DNA of 64,000 bases from JAITVM01 sp031551135 (lineage in GTDB: Bacteria > Bacillota > Clostridia > Lachnospirales > JAITVM01): positions 62,001-126,000 of the forward strand of contig JAVBOA010000008.1 in the NCBI GenBank assembly GCA_031551135.1, written 5' to 3'. The first letter of the stretch is position 1, and each line of letters opens with the position of its first letter. The translations under genes were made by a program, and so were the position numbers. Below, piece after piece: positions 25,958 through 34,748 of this stretch. Below the pieces are notes generated by a model. The model was not told the origin of the DNA. It made no database searches and was given only the letters and a program-made list of their open reading frames with translations.

Positions 25958-27280
25958 TTATCTTTTCAAATTCACAAGTTCCTGAAGCATATCATCAGAT
26001 GTTGTTATAACTCTGGAGTTTGCTTGAAAACCTCTCTGTGTTGTAATCATTTCTGTAAATTCGGCAGAAAGGTCAACGTTTGACATTTCCAAAACACCAC
26101 CTTGCATTTCGCCGCCGCCTGCTTGAACCTCTTGACCGATGCCGTCAAAATCACCGGAGTTAGCGGTTGCTACAAAAAGATTATTTCCGACTTTTTGAAG
26201 TCCGGCAGGATTTTTAAATCTCGCTACAGCTATTTGCGCCAAAACTTTTGTTTCGCCGTTTGAATATCTGCCTACAACCTTTCCATCCGAACCGATTGCA
26301 ACCCCGCTTAAAGTTCCGGGAGGATTACCATCCAAAGAATCGCCTTTTATGGTAGTTGTGTCGTTCCTGAACTGTGTTACATCGCTAAAATCAACCAAAA
26401 TCGCTCCGTTATCACCCAAGGTAGCTTCCGGCTGGAGACCGGCAGGTAATTGAAATTTTATTACGGTAGAGATTTTGTTTGGATCAACCGAATCTATAGG
26501 CATTATCGGCAGTCCTTGGTCGTTAAAAACGATTGTGCCTGTAGGTTGGTCTATAGTTAAAGCTACCGGATTTTCTCTGTCATTATCGGGATATGCATCC
26601 GTCCCCAGAGTATAATTCCAGCCGCCGTTTGTTTCATCAAATTCAAAAGTTACGTCAACAACATATCTTGTACCGATACTGTCAAAAAACGAGATAGTTC
26701 TTTGAGTTACAGGGTCTGTTGTCGGATTTAGATTTCCGGCAAAAGCGAAGTTTTTTGTGGTTGTCGGCGTGATATATTGCTTGTCTCCGCCGATAACAAT
26801 ATCGCTTACCTTGCCTTTTTGAATAACCTGCTCACCAGGATTGTTCGAGTCCTCTATCGCTTCCCATCCGCGGACATGCAATCCGCTTGCATTTACAAGA
26901 TTTCCGGCTTTATCAAGGTTCATAGCCCCTGCTCTTGTAAAATATGTTCCGCTGTTATCTCCGACAATGAAAAACCCGTCACCGGAAATCATTAGGTCAA
27001 AAGGATTATCCGTTCTTTGCGCTGCACCTTGCGTAATCATTAAATCTATAGAAGCGACCGTTGCGCCAAGACCGATTTGTCTCGGATTGACACCGCCTCT
27101 TCCTGTAGCGTCGTTTGCGGCACTCGCCCCACTTATTGTTTGGCTGAAAACTTCCGCAAAAGTCACCCTGCTTGCTTTAAAACCGACAGTATTCACGTTA
27201 GCGATATTATTGGCAATAACGTCCATTTTGGTTTGATGTACTCTCAAACCTGATACTGCCGAAAACATAGATCTCATCAT
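25958..27280 (-). CDS. flgE: Flagellar hook protein FlgE
   Basis: 440 residues. The N-terminal rod/hook signature MRSMFSAVSGLRVHQTKMDV, followed by IANNIANVNTVGFKAS, and the C-terminal VDLSAEFTEMITTQRGFQAN, then SRVITTSDDMLQELVNLKR, are diagnostic of the FlgE/FlgF/FlgG family; length and place behind flgD identify the hook. GGGGGT precedes a double ATG; I take the first. Confidence 0.95.
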   Translation of the reverse strand: MMRSMFSAVSGLRVHQTKMDVIANNIANVNTVGFKASRVTFAEVFSQTISGASAANDATGRGGVNPRQIGLGATVASIDLMITQGAAQRTDNPFDLMISGDGFFIVGDNSGTYFTRAGAMNLDKAGNLVNASGLHVRGWEAIEDSNNPGEQVIQKGKVSDIVIGGDKQYITPTTTKNFAFAGNLNPTTDPVTQRTISFFDSIGTRYVVDVTFEFDETNGGWNYTLGTDAYPDNDRENPVALTIDQPTGTIVFNDQGLPIMPIDSVDPNKISTVIKFQLPAGLQPEATLGDNGAILVDFSDVTQFRNDTTTIKGDSLDGNPPGTLSGVAIGSDGKVVGRYSNGETKVLAQIAVARFKNPAGLQKVGNNLFVATANSGDFDGIGQEVQAGGGEMQGGVLEMSNVDLSAEFTEMITTQRGFQANSRVITTSDDMLQELVNLKR

Positions 27281-27369
27281 ATTAAAATGACCCCCATTAA
27301 TTTTTTTGCTATAATTGTGATTCCTTCAATCAATCGGGAATCTAAGCTTCCATAAAAGGTCCGGCTTTT

Positions 27370-27729
27370 TTATACAATTACAGCGCCATCTATATTCGAA
27401 AAAATCTGCTTGCTGTTATTATTAATGGCGGTTACAACAACATTGCTTTTTATATTAACAACAAGAGCAACATTATCCACCAAAACCAAAGTTTCTTTTA
27501 TCCCTTTTTCTTTGGCCAATGATATTCCTTCTTCCACTCTTGTCATTTGTTCGTTTGATAAATCAATTTGTCTGTTAATTAATCTTTGGTTGGCGTGTTT
27601 AGAAAATTGTAATTTATTATTTTTGTCAATTTCGTTATTCAAAACAGATTTGAAATCATTGATTTCATTATTTTTAACGGAGTTTAAAATAGTATTTCTG
27701 TTTTGATTTATGTTATTTACTATTTTCAA
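27370..27729 (-). CDS. TIGR02530-type flagellar operon protein
   Basis: 119 residues, soluble. The core FSKHANQRLINRQIDLSNEQ, then MTRVEEGISLAKEKG, matches the small family found between flgD and flgE in Firmicutes flagellar operons (TIGR02530). Function unknown; the position suggests hook assembly. Confidence 0.85.
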   Translation of the reverse strand: MKIVNNINQNRNTILNSVKNNEINDFKSVLNNEIDKNNKLQFSKHANQRLINRQIDLSNEQMTRVEEGISLAKEKGIKETLVLVDNVALVVNIKSNVVVTAINNNSKQIFSNIDGAVIV

Positions 27730-27754
27730 ATTTTATCGCCTACCTCCTAAAAGT

Positions 27755-28693
27755 TTAGTTTTTTTTATACTCCTTAAACGACATTGAATTTGCGCCGACA
27801 TTCAAATAGACTGTTCCGTCTTTTAATGTAACCGAATCCACTTTGCCGCTTAGTTTTTCATGATTAATATTAGAGCCGACCATACGCAATGCGTCAGTCA
27901 AATAAGATATCTTGTCTATCCCAATTTCTTTTCCGTTTACTTCAACAAAAGCTTTTTCATCTTTTATCTTTATGGAAGAAATCGTGCCTTCAATATTTCC
28001 GTCATCTCCGGAATAATTAACATTTTTGCCCAAGAGCATATTTGAATCGGCAACGGCACTCACTTCGCCAGGATAAACTTCGTTTTCACCGACCATCAAA
28101 ATCGGTTTTCCGTCTGAGTCGAATTTTATATAATCAACTTTTCCTTCAACAAAAGCCGTAACTTTATTATTATCACCTATAATAAAAGCTTGGACATATT
28201 TTCCGACCATCGACAAAGTTTGATTAGTCGCGATATTAGCGTTGATATTCGAAAGATTAGATGAACTAAAATCAAAAACATCACTAACTCTGTCAATCGG
28301 AACTTCTTTGTCTCCGACTTTCAGAAAAGTCTCGCCTTTTTTTATCAAAACAGATTGCACTAAGCCGTTTACTTGCTCATAAATTCCTTTGGAATCATTA
28401 TAAACCGAAGCTGCTATCGTCTTTCCGATAAGCGCATAACCTTGCTGCTGATTAGCTGATTTCGTCAAATTCTGCATTTGTTCAAGCGAAGAAAATTGAG
28501 CCATTTGCGCCATGAACTGCTTATCATCAGTAGGATTTAAAGGGTCTTGATATTTCATTTGAGTAACCAAAAGGTTTAAAAAGGCGTTCTTATCCAAATT
28601 TTGATTATTATTAAGTCTGGAATTTGCTGTGCTTACAGATTCACTTGCTTCCGAAACGCTTTTCCAAAGATAATCATCCGTACTAATTGCCAT
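27755..28693 (-). CDS. flgD: Hook assembly scaffold FlgD with four C-terminal repeats
   Basis: The FlgD N-terminal signature is clear (LDKNAFLNLLVTQMKYQDPL, then NPTDDKQFMAQMAQFSSLEQ). At 312 residues it is longer than the usual 140-230. The rest can be aligned as four repeats of about 45-75 residues starting near 86, 161, 218 and 269. Each opens with a short hydrophobic-x-G-(K/S) turn, such as SMVGKYV and LRMVGSN, and contains a G-x-V-x-S-V then V-G-x-x-E pattern. Such modules occur singly or doubly in clostridial FlgD (from memory), so extra copies suggest expansion of the hook cap. fliK lies 11 bases upstream. Confidence 0.92.
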   Translation of the reverse strand: MAISTDDYLWKSVSEASESVSTANSRLNNNQNLDKNAFLNLLVTQMKYQDPLNPTDDKQFMAQMAQFSSLEQMQNLTKSANQQQGYALIGKTIAASVYNDSKGIYEQVNGLVQSVLIKKGETFLKVGDKEVPIDRVSDVFDFSSSNLSNINANIATNQTLSMVGKYVQAFIIGDNNKVTAFVEGKVDYIKFDSDGKPILMVGENEVYPGEVSAVADSNMLLGKNVNYSGDDGNIEGTISSIKIKDEKAFVEVNGKEIGIDKISYLTDALRMVGSNINHEKLSGKVDSVTLKDGTVYLNVGANSMSFKEYKKN

Positions 28694-28704
28694 TTACACA
28701 CCGC

Positions 28705-30141
28705 CTATGCTTGATAATATACGCTTGCGTCATACACATCCAATTGATATGTTTTTTCGATAATCGTCGCCGATATAGCAATTTCTTTTTTTTCAAAAAA
28801 GGTATTTCTTTTTGATAAATTTGGCTGCGAAAACGATTCAAATTCCGAGTTTTTCTGCTCATTTCCTACAGATACTGAAAGAGATGAAATCTCTATTCCT
28901 TTTTCCTTCAAGACATCCTTGAGCATATTAAAATTCGCTTCTATTATTTCTTTAATCTTCTCGTTTTCCGCCATGAATTGAGCAGAAATAATTCCATTTT
29001 CAGAAACTATTTTTAAACTTACATCGCCTAATGTTTCGGGATGCAATGTAATTCTGATAGTCGAGACATTTTCTTTAATCTCGAATTTTATTCTGTTCAT
29101 AATCTGGTCGACAACATTTTTTTGATTCACTTTAGAAAAAGTTCCGTAAATCGACCTGAAATTCAGTTTTTCCGTTTCGATATTCTTATTACTGATATCA
29201 TAAACTTGATTTATACTATTATCGAAATTATCACTTTCCTTATTATCGGATAAATCGGTATTTTTATTATCCGACGCAAGCACTTCAGGCTCGGCGGCAA
29301 CAGGAAGCAAAATTCCGCTTTCATCTGTAGAAGTATTCTTCGGTATTTCAATTTCTTCGATATTTTGTACATTTTCAGTATTCAAAATATTTTCTGTCGT
29401 ATTTATATTTTTTTGCGAAAGATTATTTAAATTTCCAAAAGACTCCGCCTCAAGCTCAGTTTCGGCTATTTTTGAATCCACGGTAATTTTTAATTCCTCT
29501 TTAGGTAAAATATTTTCCAAATTCAAATCTTCCGATACCGTTTCTGCTGTTTCAGTATTCGTTAATAAAGCTTCTATGGGCTTGTTTTCGCTGACTGTGC
29601 CCGTATTTTCTGAGGAAACTTCTAGCACCGGCGTTTCCGTTTGAATTTCAGCAGAAGTTTGAACTAAAGCCGCAATCTCAGCAGGAATTTCTGAATCTTC
29701 CAAAATTATTTCTCTCTCTTCGTCAGTTTCAGCCTTGTTATTATTTTCAGAAGTTTCTTCTGTTTTGCTTTCGGGTTCTTCTTTCGGTTTCTCTATTTTC
29801 TCTTTTTTAACATCCTTGTCTTTTTCCGATTTGATTTCTTCAGATTCTTCTTCGATATTATTTTTTTCTTTTTTAAAATCTTTTCTGTTTTTATTTTCTA
29901 TTCTCTCATTTGGGTTTTCTCTGTTTTTAATATTTTTTACAGAGTAATCTCTATTGTCTTTTGTTTCGTTTGATTTTATCGTCAAGTCCCGTGAAGAATT
30001 CGATAAAATACTGCTAAAATCAAAACCGGAATCAAGGTTTTTTTGATTATTAGTTTTATCATTGGTTACGTTAGGATAATTATTAATTCCAAGCAACCGA
30101 TTAATAGTACGTTCACCCTCCTTTAAAATAAATCCGAGCAA
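28705..30141 (-). CDS. fliK: Flagellar hook-length control protein FliK
   Basis: 478 residues: a long acidic Glu/Lys/Asn-rich ruler region (about 30-330) and a C-terminal FliK domain (ISTIRITLHPETLGDVSLKI-like, here starting STIRITLHPETLGDVSLKI). It measures hook length and triggers FlhB switching. The start is uncertain: the open frame begins with TTG at 30141, but the only good ribosome binding site (GGAGG, 30117-30121) lies downstream of it and is followed by an in-frame ATT (30105) and TTG (30096), with no ATG or GTG. Confidence 0.9.
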   Translation of the reverse strand: MLGFILKEGERTINRLLGINNYPNVTNDKTNNQKNLDSGFDFSSILSNSSRDLTIKSNETKDNRDYSVKNIKNRENPNERIENKNRKDFKKEKNNIEEESEEIKSEKDKDVKKEKIEKPKEEPESKTEETSENNNKAETDEEREIILEDSEIPAEIAALVQTSAEIQTETPVLEVSSENTGTVSENKPIEALLTNTETAETVSEDLNLENILPKEELKITVDSKIAETELEAESFGNLNNLSQKNINTTENILNTENVQNIEEIEIPKNTSTDESGILLPVAAEPEVLASDNKNTDLSDNKESDNFDNSINQVYDISNKNIETEKLNFRSIYGTFSKVNQKNVVDQIMNRIKFEIKENVSTIRITLHPETLGDVSLKIVSENGIISAQFMAENEKIKEIIEANFNMLKDVLKEKGIEISSLSVSVGNEQKNSEFESFSQPNLSKRNTFFEKKEIAISATIIEKTYQLDVYDASVYYQA

Positions 30142-30246
30142 AGCCGGATAAAAATATTTTATAAAAGATTGTCGTAAAATTTTGTAATAAACTTTATATT
30201 AAGTTTATGGAATCGCAGAATTTTGATATTTTTTGGTATAAAAAAA

Positions 30247-30993
30247 TCATTCCTCTGCCGGTGCCATTCTCTTTGCAATATTTGCGGCGTTATCAGTTTG
30301 CATCTGCGCCAGAATATTTGCACCGGTATTAGTATCGACAGTTTTCATTATTTTAACAACCAAATCCATATCTGTACCTATCATTTTTTCTAAAATTCCG
30401 GCGGCGGCAGATTCGTCCATTTCGCTGAAAGTATTCACATATCTTTTGAGTTCTTTATCATTTTGAGCAGCCACTAAAGTTTCTTTATATAATTTTTCGG
30501 AATTTTCCGGAAACATATTTTCATAAAATTTAATAAACGCTTCTTTATCATTATTTGCAACAGCTTCATCAAAAGCGGCTTTATCTGTATTAAACTGTTC
30601 TATCATGGATTTATAATGCTGTAAGCTGTTAATCTCTGTGCCGCGGTCATTAAATCTTGTTTCCAAAGTTGTATATTCTTCATTGATTTTTGTAAGTTCG
30701 CTTTCCAGAGAGCTGACTTTTGCAATCAATTCATCTTTCGAAAGAGCTTGGTTTTCCTCCTGCGAAGGCACTAAATTTTTCACAAGAGGTATATTTTTAG
30801 CTATCGGATAAAGGAATTTTTCGCGCGCTCCGAATAAATTGAGCGCAAAAACAGCCGCTAATACTCCTATAAACAAAACAAGTAAAATTAGCGGCAATCT
30901 TGATTTTTTTTTAATTCTCTTATCTTCAAGATTGTTTTCGGATAATAATTTAGTAGTTTCGTCAACTTCAGCTTTTTTCGCTTTTTTTGCCAT
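30247..30993 (-). CDS. MotE-like flagellar protein (MgtE N-terminal-domain type)
   Basis: ATG at 30993 (product begins MAKKAKK, 248 residues) has GGAGG 5 bases upstream. One membrane segment (about 35-55), a coiled coil (about 90-125) and a C-terminal helical domain (AGILEKMIGTDMDLVVKIM, then ANILAQMQTDNAANIAKRM) like the MgtE N-domain repeat found in MotE and similar proteins between fliJ and fliK. MotE helps stator function in alpha-proteobacteria; that role is only inferred here. Confidence 0.75.
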   Translation of the reverse strand: MAKKAKKAEVDETTKLLSENNLEDKRIKKKSRLPLILLVLFIGVLAAVFALNLFGAREKFLYPIAKNIPLVKNLVPSQEENQALSKDELIAKVSSLESELTKINEEYTTLETRFNDRGTEINSLQHYKSMIEQFNTDKAAFDEAVANNDKEAFIKFYENMFPENSEKLYKETLVAAQNDKELKRYVNTFSEMDESAAAGILEKMIGTDMDLVVKIMKTVDTNTGANILAQMQTDNAANIAKRMAPAEE

Positions 30994-31072
30994 AGCAGCC
31001 TCCATTAATTTATCATGTGTATGAGATATACTTTTTATATTTTGAGATAATCTTCGGCTTGGAAGGCGTACA

Positions 31073-31516
31073 TTATCGATTGAATTTATAAGAAACTATT
31101 TCATCAACAAGTTTTGCATCTTTTAAGATTTCTTCTTTTGTATAATCAATTTTTTTATTCTCTTTTAATTTATCCAAAATTTTTCGTTCCTTGACCGCCT
31201 CGACGAGGGCTTTTCTTCGTTCTTCAACAAAAGCTTCTGCTTTTTTGACCAAAGAATTTTGGATTTCGATTTCTTTTTTCAGCGCCTCAATATAATTATT
31301 GTAATCATTATATAATTGCGGATTTATTCGCATCTCAAGGCTGGATTTAAAATTATTTATTGTATCAGATTTCTGTTTTATTAAAAAATCCATCTTCATT
31401 TTTTCTTCTTCCAATTTCGCTATTGCTTTGCTGTATTCAAGCTTGCGCTGTTCTTCAATTTTTTCTTTGACATTTAAATACGATTGCAATCTAAATTTGA
31501 AAGGCAATTCAATCAC
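31073..31516 (-). CDS. fliJ: Flagellar export chaperone FliJ
   Basis: 147 residues, almost entirely a two-helix coiled coil of the FliJ type, starting with FKFRLQSYLNVKEKIEEQRK. FliJ links the FliI-FliH ATPase to the export gate. It is separated from fliI by a family 1 element. Confidence 0.88.
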   Translation of the reverse strand: MIELPFKFRLQSYLNVKEKIEEQRKLEYSKAIAKLEEEKMKMDFLIKQKSDTINNFKSSLEMRINPQLYNDYNNYIEALKKEIEIQNSLVKKAEAFVEERRKALVEAVKERKILDKLKENKKIDYTKEEILKDAKLVDEIVSYKFNR

Positions 31517-31536
31517 TGCTTATCTATATATTAATA

Positions 31537-31650
31537 ATACTATTTTCATTTTGATAAGTAGAAAAAAATTTTTCACAGCGGAGCGTTTCGCGCAATGTTT
31601 CTAGCGCGAAATGAAATATTTTTTTCTATCCTTTATATTGAAAATAGTAT
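31537..31650. mobile_element. Family 1 MITE-like element, full copy B, inside the flagellar operon
   Basis: 114 bp with 12-bp terminal repeats (ATACTATTTTCA). In reverse orientation it matches 3760-3872 almost base for base except for about eight bases in the central loop. It lies between fliI (stop 31659) and fliJ (start 31516). The fold would make a long stem in the fliI-fliJ mRNA. It separates two genes usually found a few bases apart. Confidence 0.8.
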
Positions 31651-31658
31651 AAAATCTA

Positions 31659-33002
31659 CTAATCCAAAATATTTTTCATAAATTCCAGCGTATCTTGAAA
31701 TTCAATTTTTTCATGCGTACCTTGTGTTACAAATCCCAAAATATCTTTATGTTTTGCAACAGCGGTGTCAATATCAGCATTTGAGCCGGAAACATAAGCT
31801 CCGATATTAATTAAATCTTCCGATTCATTATAAGTTGCCATTAATTTTTTAATCTCATTGGCGTGCGCTCTGTGCTCCTTGCTTGTAATATCACTCATAA
31901 CGCGGGATACCGAAGCAAGAACATCGATTGCCGGATATTGATTTTTATTTGCAATTTTTCTGGATAATACAATATGTCCGTCCAAAATTCCGCGCGCTGT
32001 ATCGGTCACAGGCTCGGTCAAATCATCACCGTCTACAAGAACCGTATAAAGTCCGGTTATCGAACCTCTATCCGAATTTCCGGCACGTTCCAAAAGCTTT
32101 GGCATTATTGCGAAAACCGAAGGAGTGTAACCTCGTGAAACAGGCGGCTCGCCAATCGCCAAGCCAACCTCACGCTGAGCCATCGCATACCTGGTCAAAG
32201 AGTCCATTAAAAGCATAACGTCTTTGCCTTGGTCACGAAAATATTCCGCTATAGAAGTAGCGACTTCCGCCGCTTTCAGGCGAACAAGAGCCGGTTTATC
32301 CGAAGTTGCGATTACAAGCACCGAACGGCGTAAACCTTCTTCACCTAAATCTTTTTCAATAAATTCACGTACTTCTCTGCCGCGTTCGCCGATTAGCGCA
32401 ATAACATTAATATCCGCTTTTGTATTACGTGCAATCATACCCATTAATGTAGATTTTCCGACACCGCTTCCGGCAAAAATCCCAACACGCTGTCCTTTTC
32501 CGATTGTCAAAAGTCCGTCTATGGCTTTAACTCCCAAAGGAAGCGGCTCATTAATACGGTTTCTGGTCAGCGGGTTCGGCGGTTTATTAGAAACCCGAAA
32601 GTCTTCACCGCTTGTTATAGGTTCACGGCCGTCCATAGGTTCTCCTATGCCGTCCAAAACTCTTCCCAAAAGCTCTTCGGAAACTTTTACGGTAATCGGC
32701 TTGTCACTGGCCTCAACTATACTTCCCGGGCCGATTCCCGACATATCTCCAAGCGGCATTAGAAGTATGGAGTTATTTTTGAATCCAACAACTTCTGCGG
32801 TGATTTCCTCACTGTATTTATTTGATTTTATATAACAGATATGTCCGACGCTTACATCAGGCCCCGTTGATTCTATCGTAAGCCCGACAACCTGCGAAAC
32901 TCTGCCTTTTCGCTTTATATATGATTTATCCAGCACGGATTTATATTTTTGCAAATCTATACCCAGCAATGAAATCACCAATTTTCTGTTTATCTTTAGC
33001 AA
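31659..33002 (-). CDS. fliI: Flagellum-specific ATPase FliI
   Basis: 447 residues homologous to F1 beta/alpha ATPases. Walker A is GIFAGSGVGKSTLMGMIARN, Walker B ends MLLMDSLTRYA, followed by GEPPVSRGYTPSVF. FliI energises export of rod, hook and filament proteins. The start is uncertain: TTG at 33002 lacks a good ribosome binding site; a TTG at 32969 (product LGIDLQKYKSVLDK) behind GGTGA is an alternative that fits the family better. No ATG is in frame near the start. Confidence 0.96.
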   Translation of the reverse strand: MLKINRKLVISLLGIDLQKYKSVLDKSYIKRKGRVSQVVGLTIESTGPDVSVGHICYIKSNKYSEEITAEVVGFKNNSILLMPLGDMSGIGPGSIVEASDKPITVKVSEELLGRVLDGIGEPMDGREPITSGEDFRVSNKPPNPLTRNRINEPLPLGVKAIDGLLTIGKGQRVGIFAGSGVGKSTLMGMIARNTKADINVIALIGERGREVREFIEKDLGEEGLRRSVLVIATSDKPALVRLKAAEVATSIAEYFRDQGKDVMLLMDSLTRYAMAQREVGLAIGEPPVSRGYTPSVFAIMPKLLERAGNSDRGSITGLYTVLVDGDDLTEPVTDTARGILDGHIVLSRKIANKNQYPAIDVLASVSRVMSDITSKEHRAHANEIKKLMATYNESEDLINIGAYVSGSNADIDTAVAKHKDILGFVTQGTHEKIEFQDTLEFMKNILD

Positions 33003-33009
33003 GCATAAT

Positions 33010-33744
33010 TTATTTTAACAGCATATATAAATTTTCTTTAAGAAGTTTAAACTGCTCGTCTAAAGAACAGTCGATATTTCCGAAAGAAGTTTCGATAATA
33101 CAGTCCGAATCTTTCAATGATAAATCTCTTATAATTTCGAATTTAGACCGATTATCCATCAAAATTTTATCTTTATTTTTTACAACAAAATCATATCTCT
33201 GGGGCGAAACCCGTATATTAATCTCACCCGAAAGCGTTGTTTCATTCAATCCCTGCCTAATAAGATTCAAAACAATATCCGGATTAATTTCGACAGCCTT
33301 GTTTAAAAGCTTATCCGTTATCGAAATAATTAAATCCAAAATCTCTGGCTCTAATTCTTGGTAAATACTTTCCTTTTTTTCTTTTATCTCTTGTATATGT
33401 TTTTCGGCATCGGCCCGAAGCTTCTCCAATTCCAGAATTCCTTCTTTATGTCCTTCCGCAAATCCTTCTTCTTTAGCCAATTCTTTTATTCTCACCGACT
33501 CAAATTTTGCTTCTTTTCTATATTTTTCTAATATGATTTCAGCATCAATATTTGCACTGCTAATTATTTTTGCGGCCTCTTTTCTGGCGCGCTCCATAAT
33601 TTTAAACGCAACTAAATTCGTATCTTCTTTGTTTGGCTTATCAATGGGTTTCTTAATTTCATTTTCTATCTTATCGTCATTCTGAAGTTCTAATAATTGT
33701 TTATCACTAAATACAATTTCGGAAGCTTTAAAAATCTTAGACAA
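33010..33744 (-). CDS. fliH: Flagellar export ATPase regulator FliH
   Basis: A TTG at 33744 (product begins MSKIFKASEIV, 244 residues) lies 11 bases after GGAGG, which is inside the end of fliG; an ATG at 33753 is only 2 bases from it. The protein is a coiled coil (about 60-130) followed by the FliH C-terminal domain. FliH forms a stator for FliI. The start overlaps the fliG stop codon. Confidence 0.9.
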   Translation of the reverse strand: MSKIFKASEIVFSDKQLLELQNDDKIENEIKKPIDKPNKEDTNLVAFKIMERARKEAAKIISSANIDAEIILEKYRKEAKFESVRIKELAKEEGFAEGHKEGILELEKLRADAEKHIQEIKEKKESIYQELEPEILDLIISITDKLLNKAVEINPDIVLNLIRQGLNETTLSGEINIRVSPQRYDFVVKNKDKILMDNRSKFEIIRDLSLKDSDCIIETSFGNIDCSLDEQFKLLKENLYMLLK

Positions 33745-34744
33745 TAATATCATCTCCTCCGCTGCGTGAAATAACAATTTCATTAGCGTCTTGAAGCCTT
33801 CTTATAATATTAACAACTTTCTGCTGAGCTTCTTCAACGTCCGAGCGCCTTACAGGCCCCATAAAATCCATATCTTCTTTTATCATAGCCGCCAAACGCT
33901 TTGAAAGGTTTGAGAAAATAAGATTCTGCAATTCCTGACTCGAGCCTTTTAATGCAATGGCCAGTTCCCTGTTATCAATATCTTGACGAAGAATTGTTTG
34001 AATAGCACGGCTATCCAACTGCAAAATATCTTCGAAAACAAACATTTTTCTTCGAATTTCTTCCGAAAGCATAGCGTCTTCCGATTCGAGCTTTTCCATA
34101 ATATTTTTCTCGGTTGTTCTGTCTACAGCGTTTAAAATATCTACAACAGAATCAACACCGCCCACGGTTGTATAATCTTCAGTAACGAGAGACGAAAGTT
34201 TTTTCTCCAGAGCTTTTTCGACTTCCCGAATAACATCCGGACTTGTTCTGTCCATCAAAGCGATTCTACGTGCGACTTCAGATTGATTTTCCGGACTTAA
34301 TTCGGCGATTACCTGCGCCGCCTGTGCCGGTTTTAAATAAGAAAGTATCAGGGCTACGGTTTGCGGATGCTCGTATTGGATAAAGTTCAAAATCTGTGTA
34401 GCGTCTGCTTTTCTGATAAAATCAAAAGGCCGTACTTGCAGTGAAACCGTTAATTTGCTGATAACTTCAAAGGCTTTTTCTTCGCCCAACGCTTTTTGCA
34501 AAATTTCTTTTGCGTAAGACAATCCGCCCTCGGTAATATATTGCTGAGCTAAACATATTTCATAAAATTCGGACAAAACTTTTTCTTTTATTTCCGGCAT
34601 TACCGTAGAGATATTCGCAATCTCCAAAGTCAGTGCTTCGATTTCGTCTTCTTTTAAATGTTTAAATATTTTCGCTGACTTTTCCGGGCCTAAGGTGATT
34701 AATAAAATAGCCGCTTTTTCTCTGCCAGAATAAGAATCAACCAT
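33737..34744 (-). CDS. fliG: Flagellar motor switch protein FliG
   Basis: 335 residues from ATG 34744, which has GGGAG 7 bases upstream formed by the end of fliF. It shows FliG hallmarks: EKAAILLITLGPEKSAKIF, the middle EHPQ motif (YEHPQTVALILSYLKPAQAA), and the C-terminal torque helix region (KRLAAMIKEDMDFMGPVR). Confidence 0.96.
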   Translation of the reverse strand: MVDSYSGREKAAILLITLGPEKSAKIFKHLKEDEIEALTLEIANISTVMPEIKEKVLSEFYEICLAQQYITEGGLSYAKEILQKALGEEKAFEVISKLTVSLQVRPFDFIRKADATQILNFIQYEHPQTVALILSYLKPAQAAQVIAELSPENQSEVARRIALMDRTSPDVIREVEKALEKKLSSLVTEDYTTVGGVDSVVDILNAVDRTTEKNIMEKLESEDAMLSEEIRRKMFVFEDILQLDSRAIQTILRQDIDNRELAIALKGSSQELQNLIFSNLSKRLAAMIKEDMDFMGPVRRSDVEEAQQKVVNIIRRLQDANEIVISRSGGDDIIV

Positions 34745-34748
34745 TTTA

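Noticed and set aside
32224..32835. 203-residue plus-strand open frame
   Set aside because: It lies entirely opposite fliI, has no ribosome binding site and a Ser/Pro/Ile composition typical of antisense shadows.
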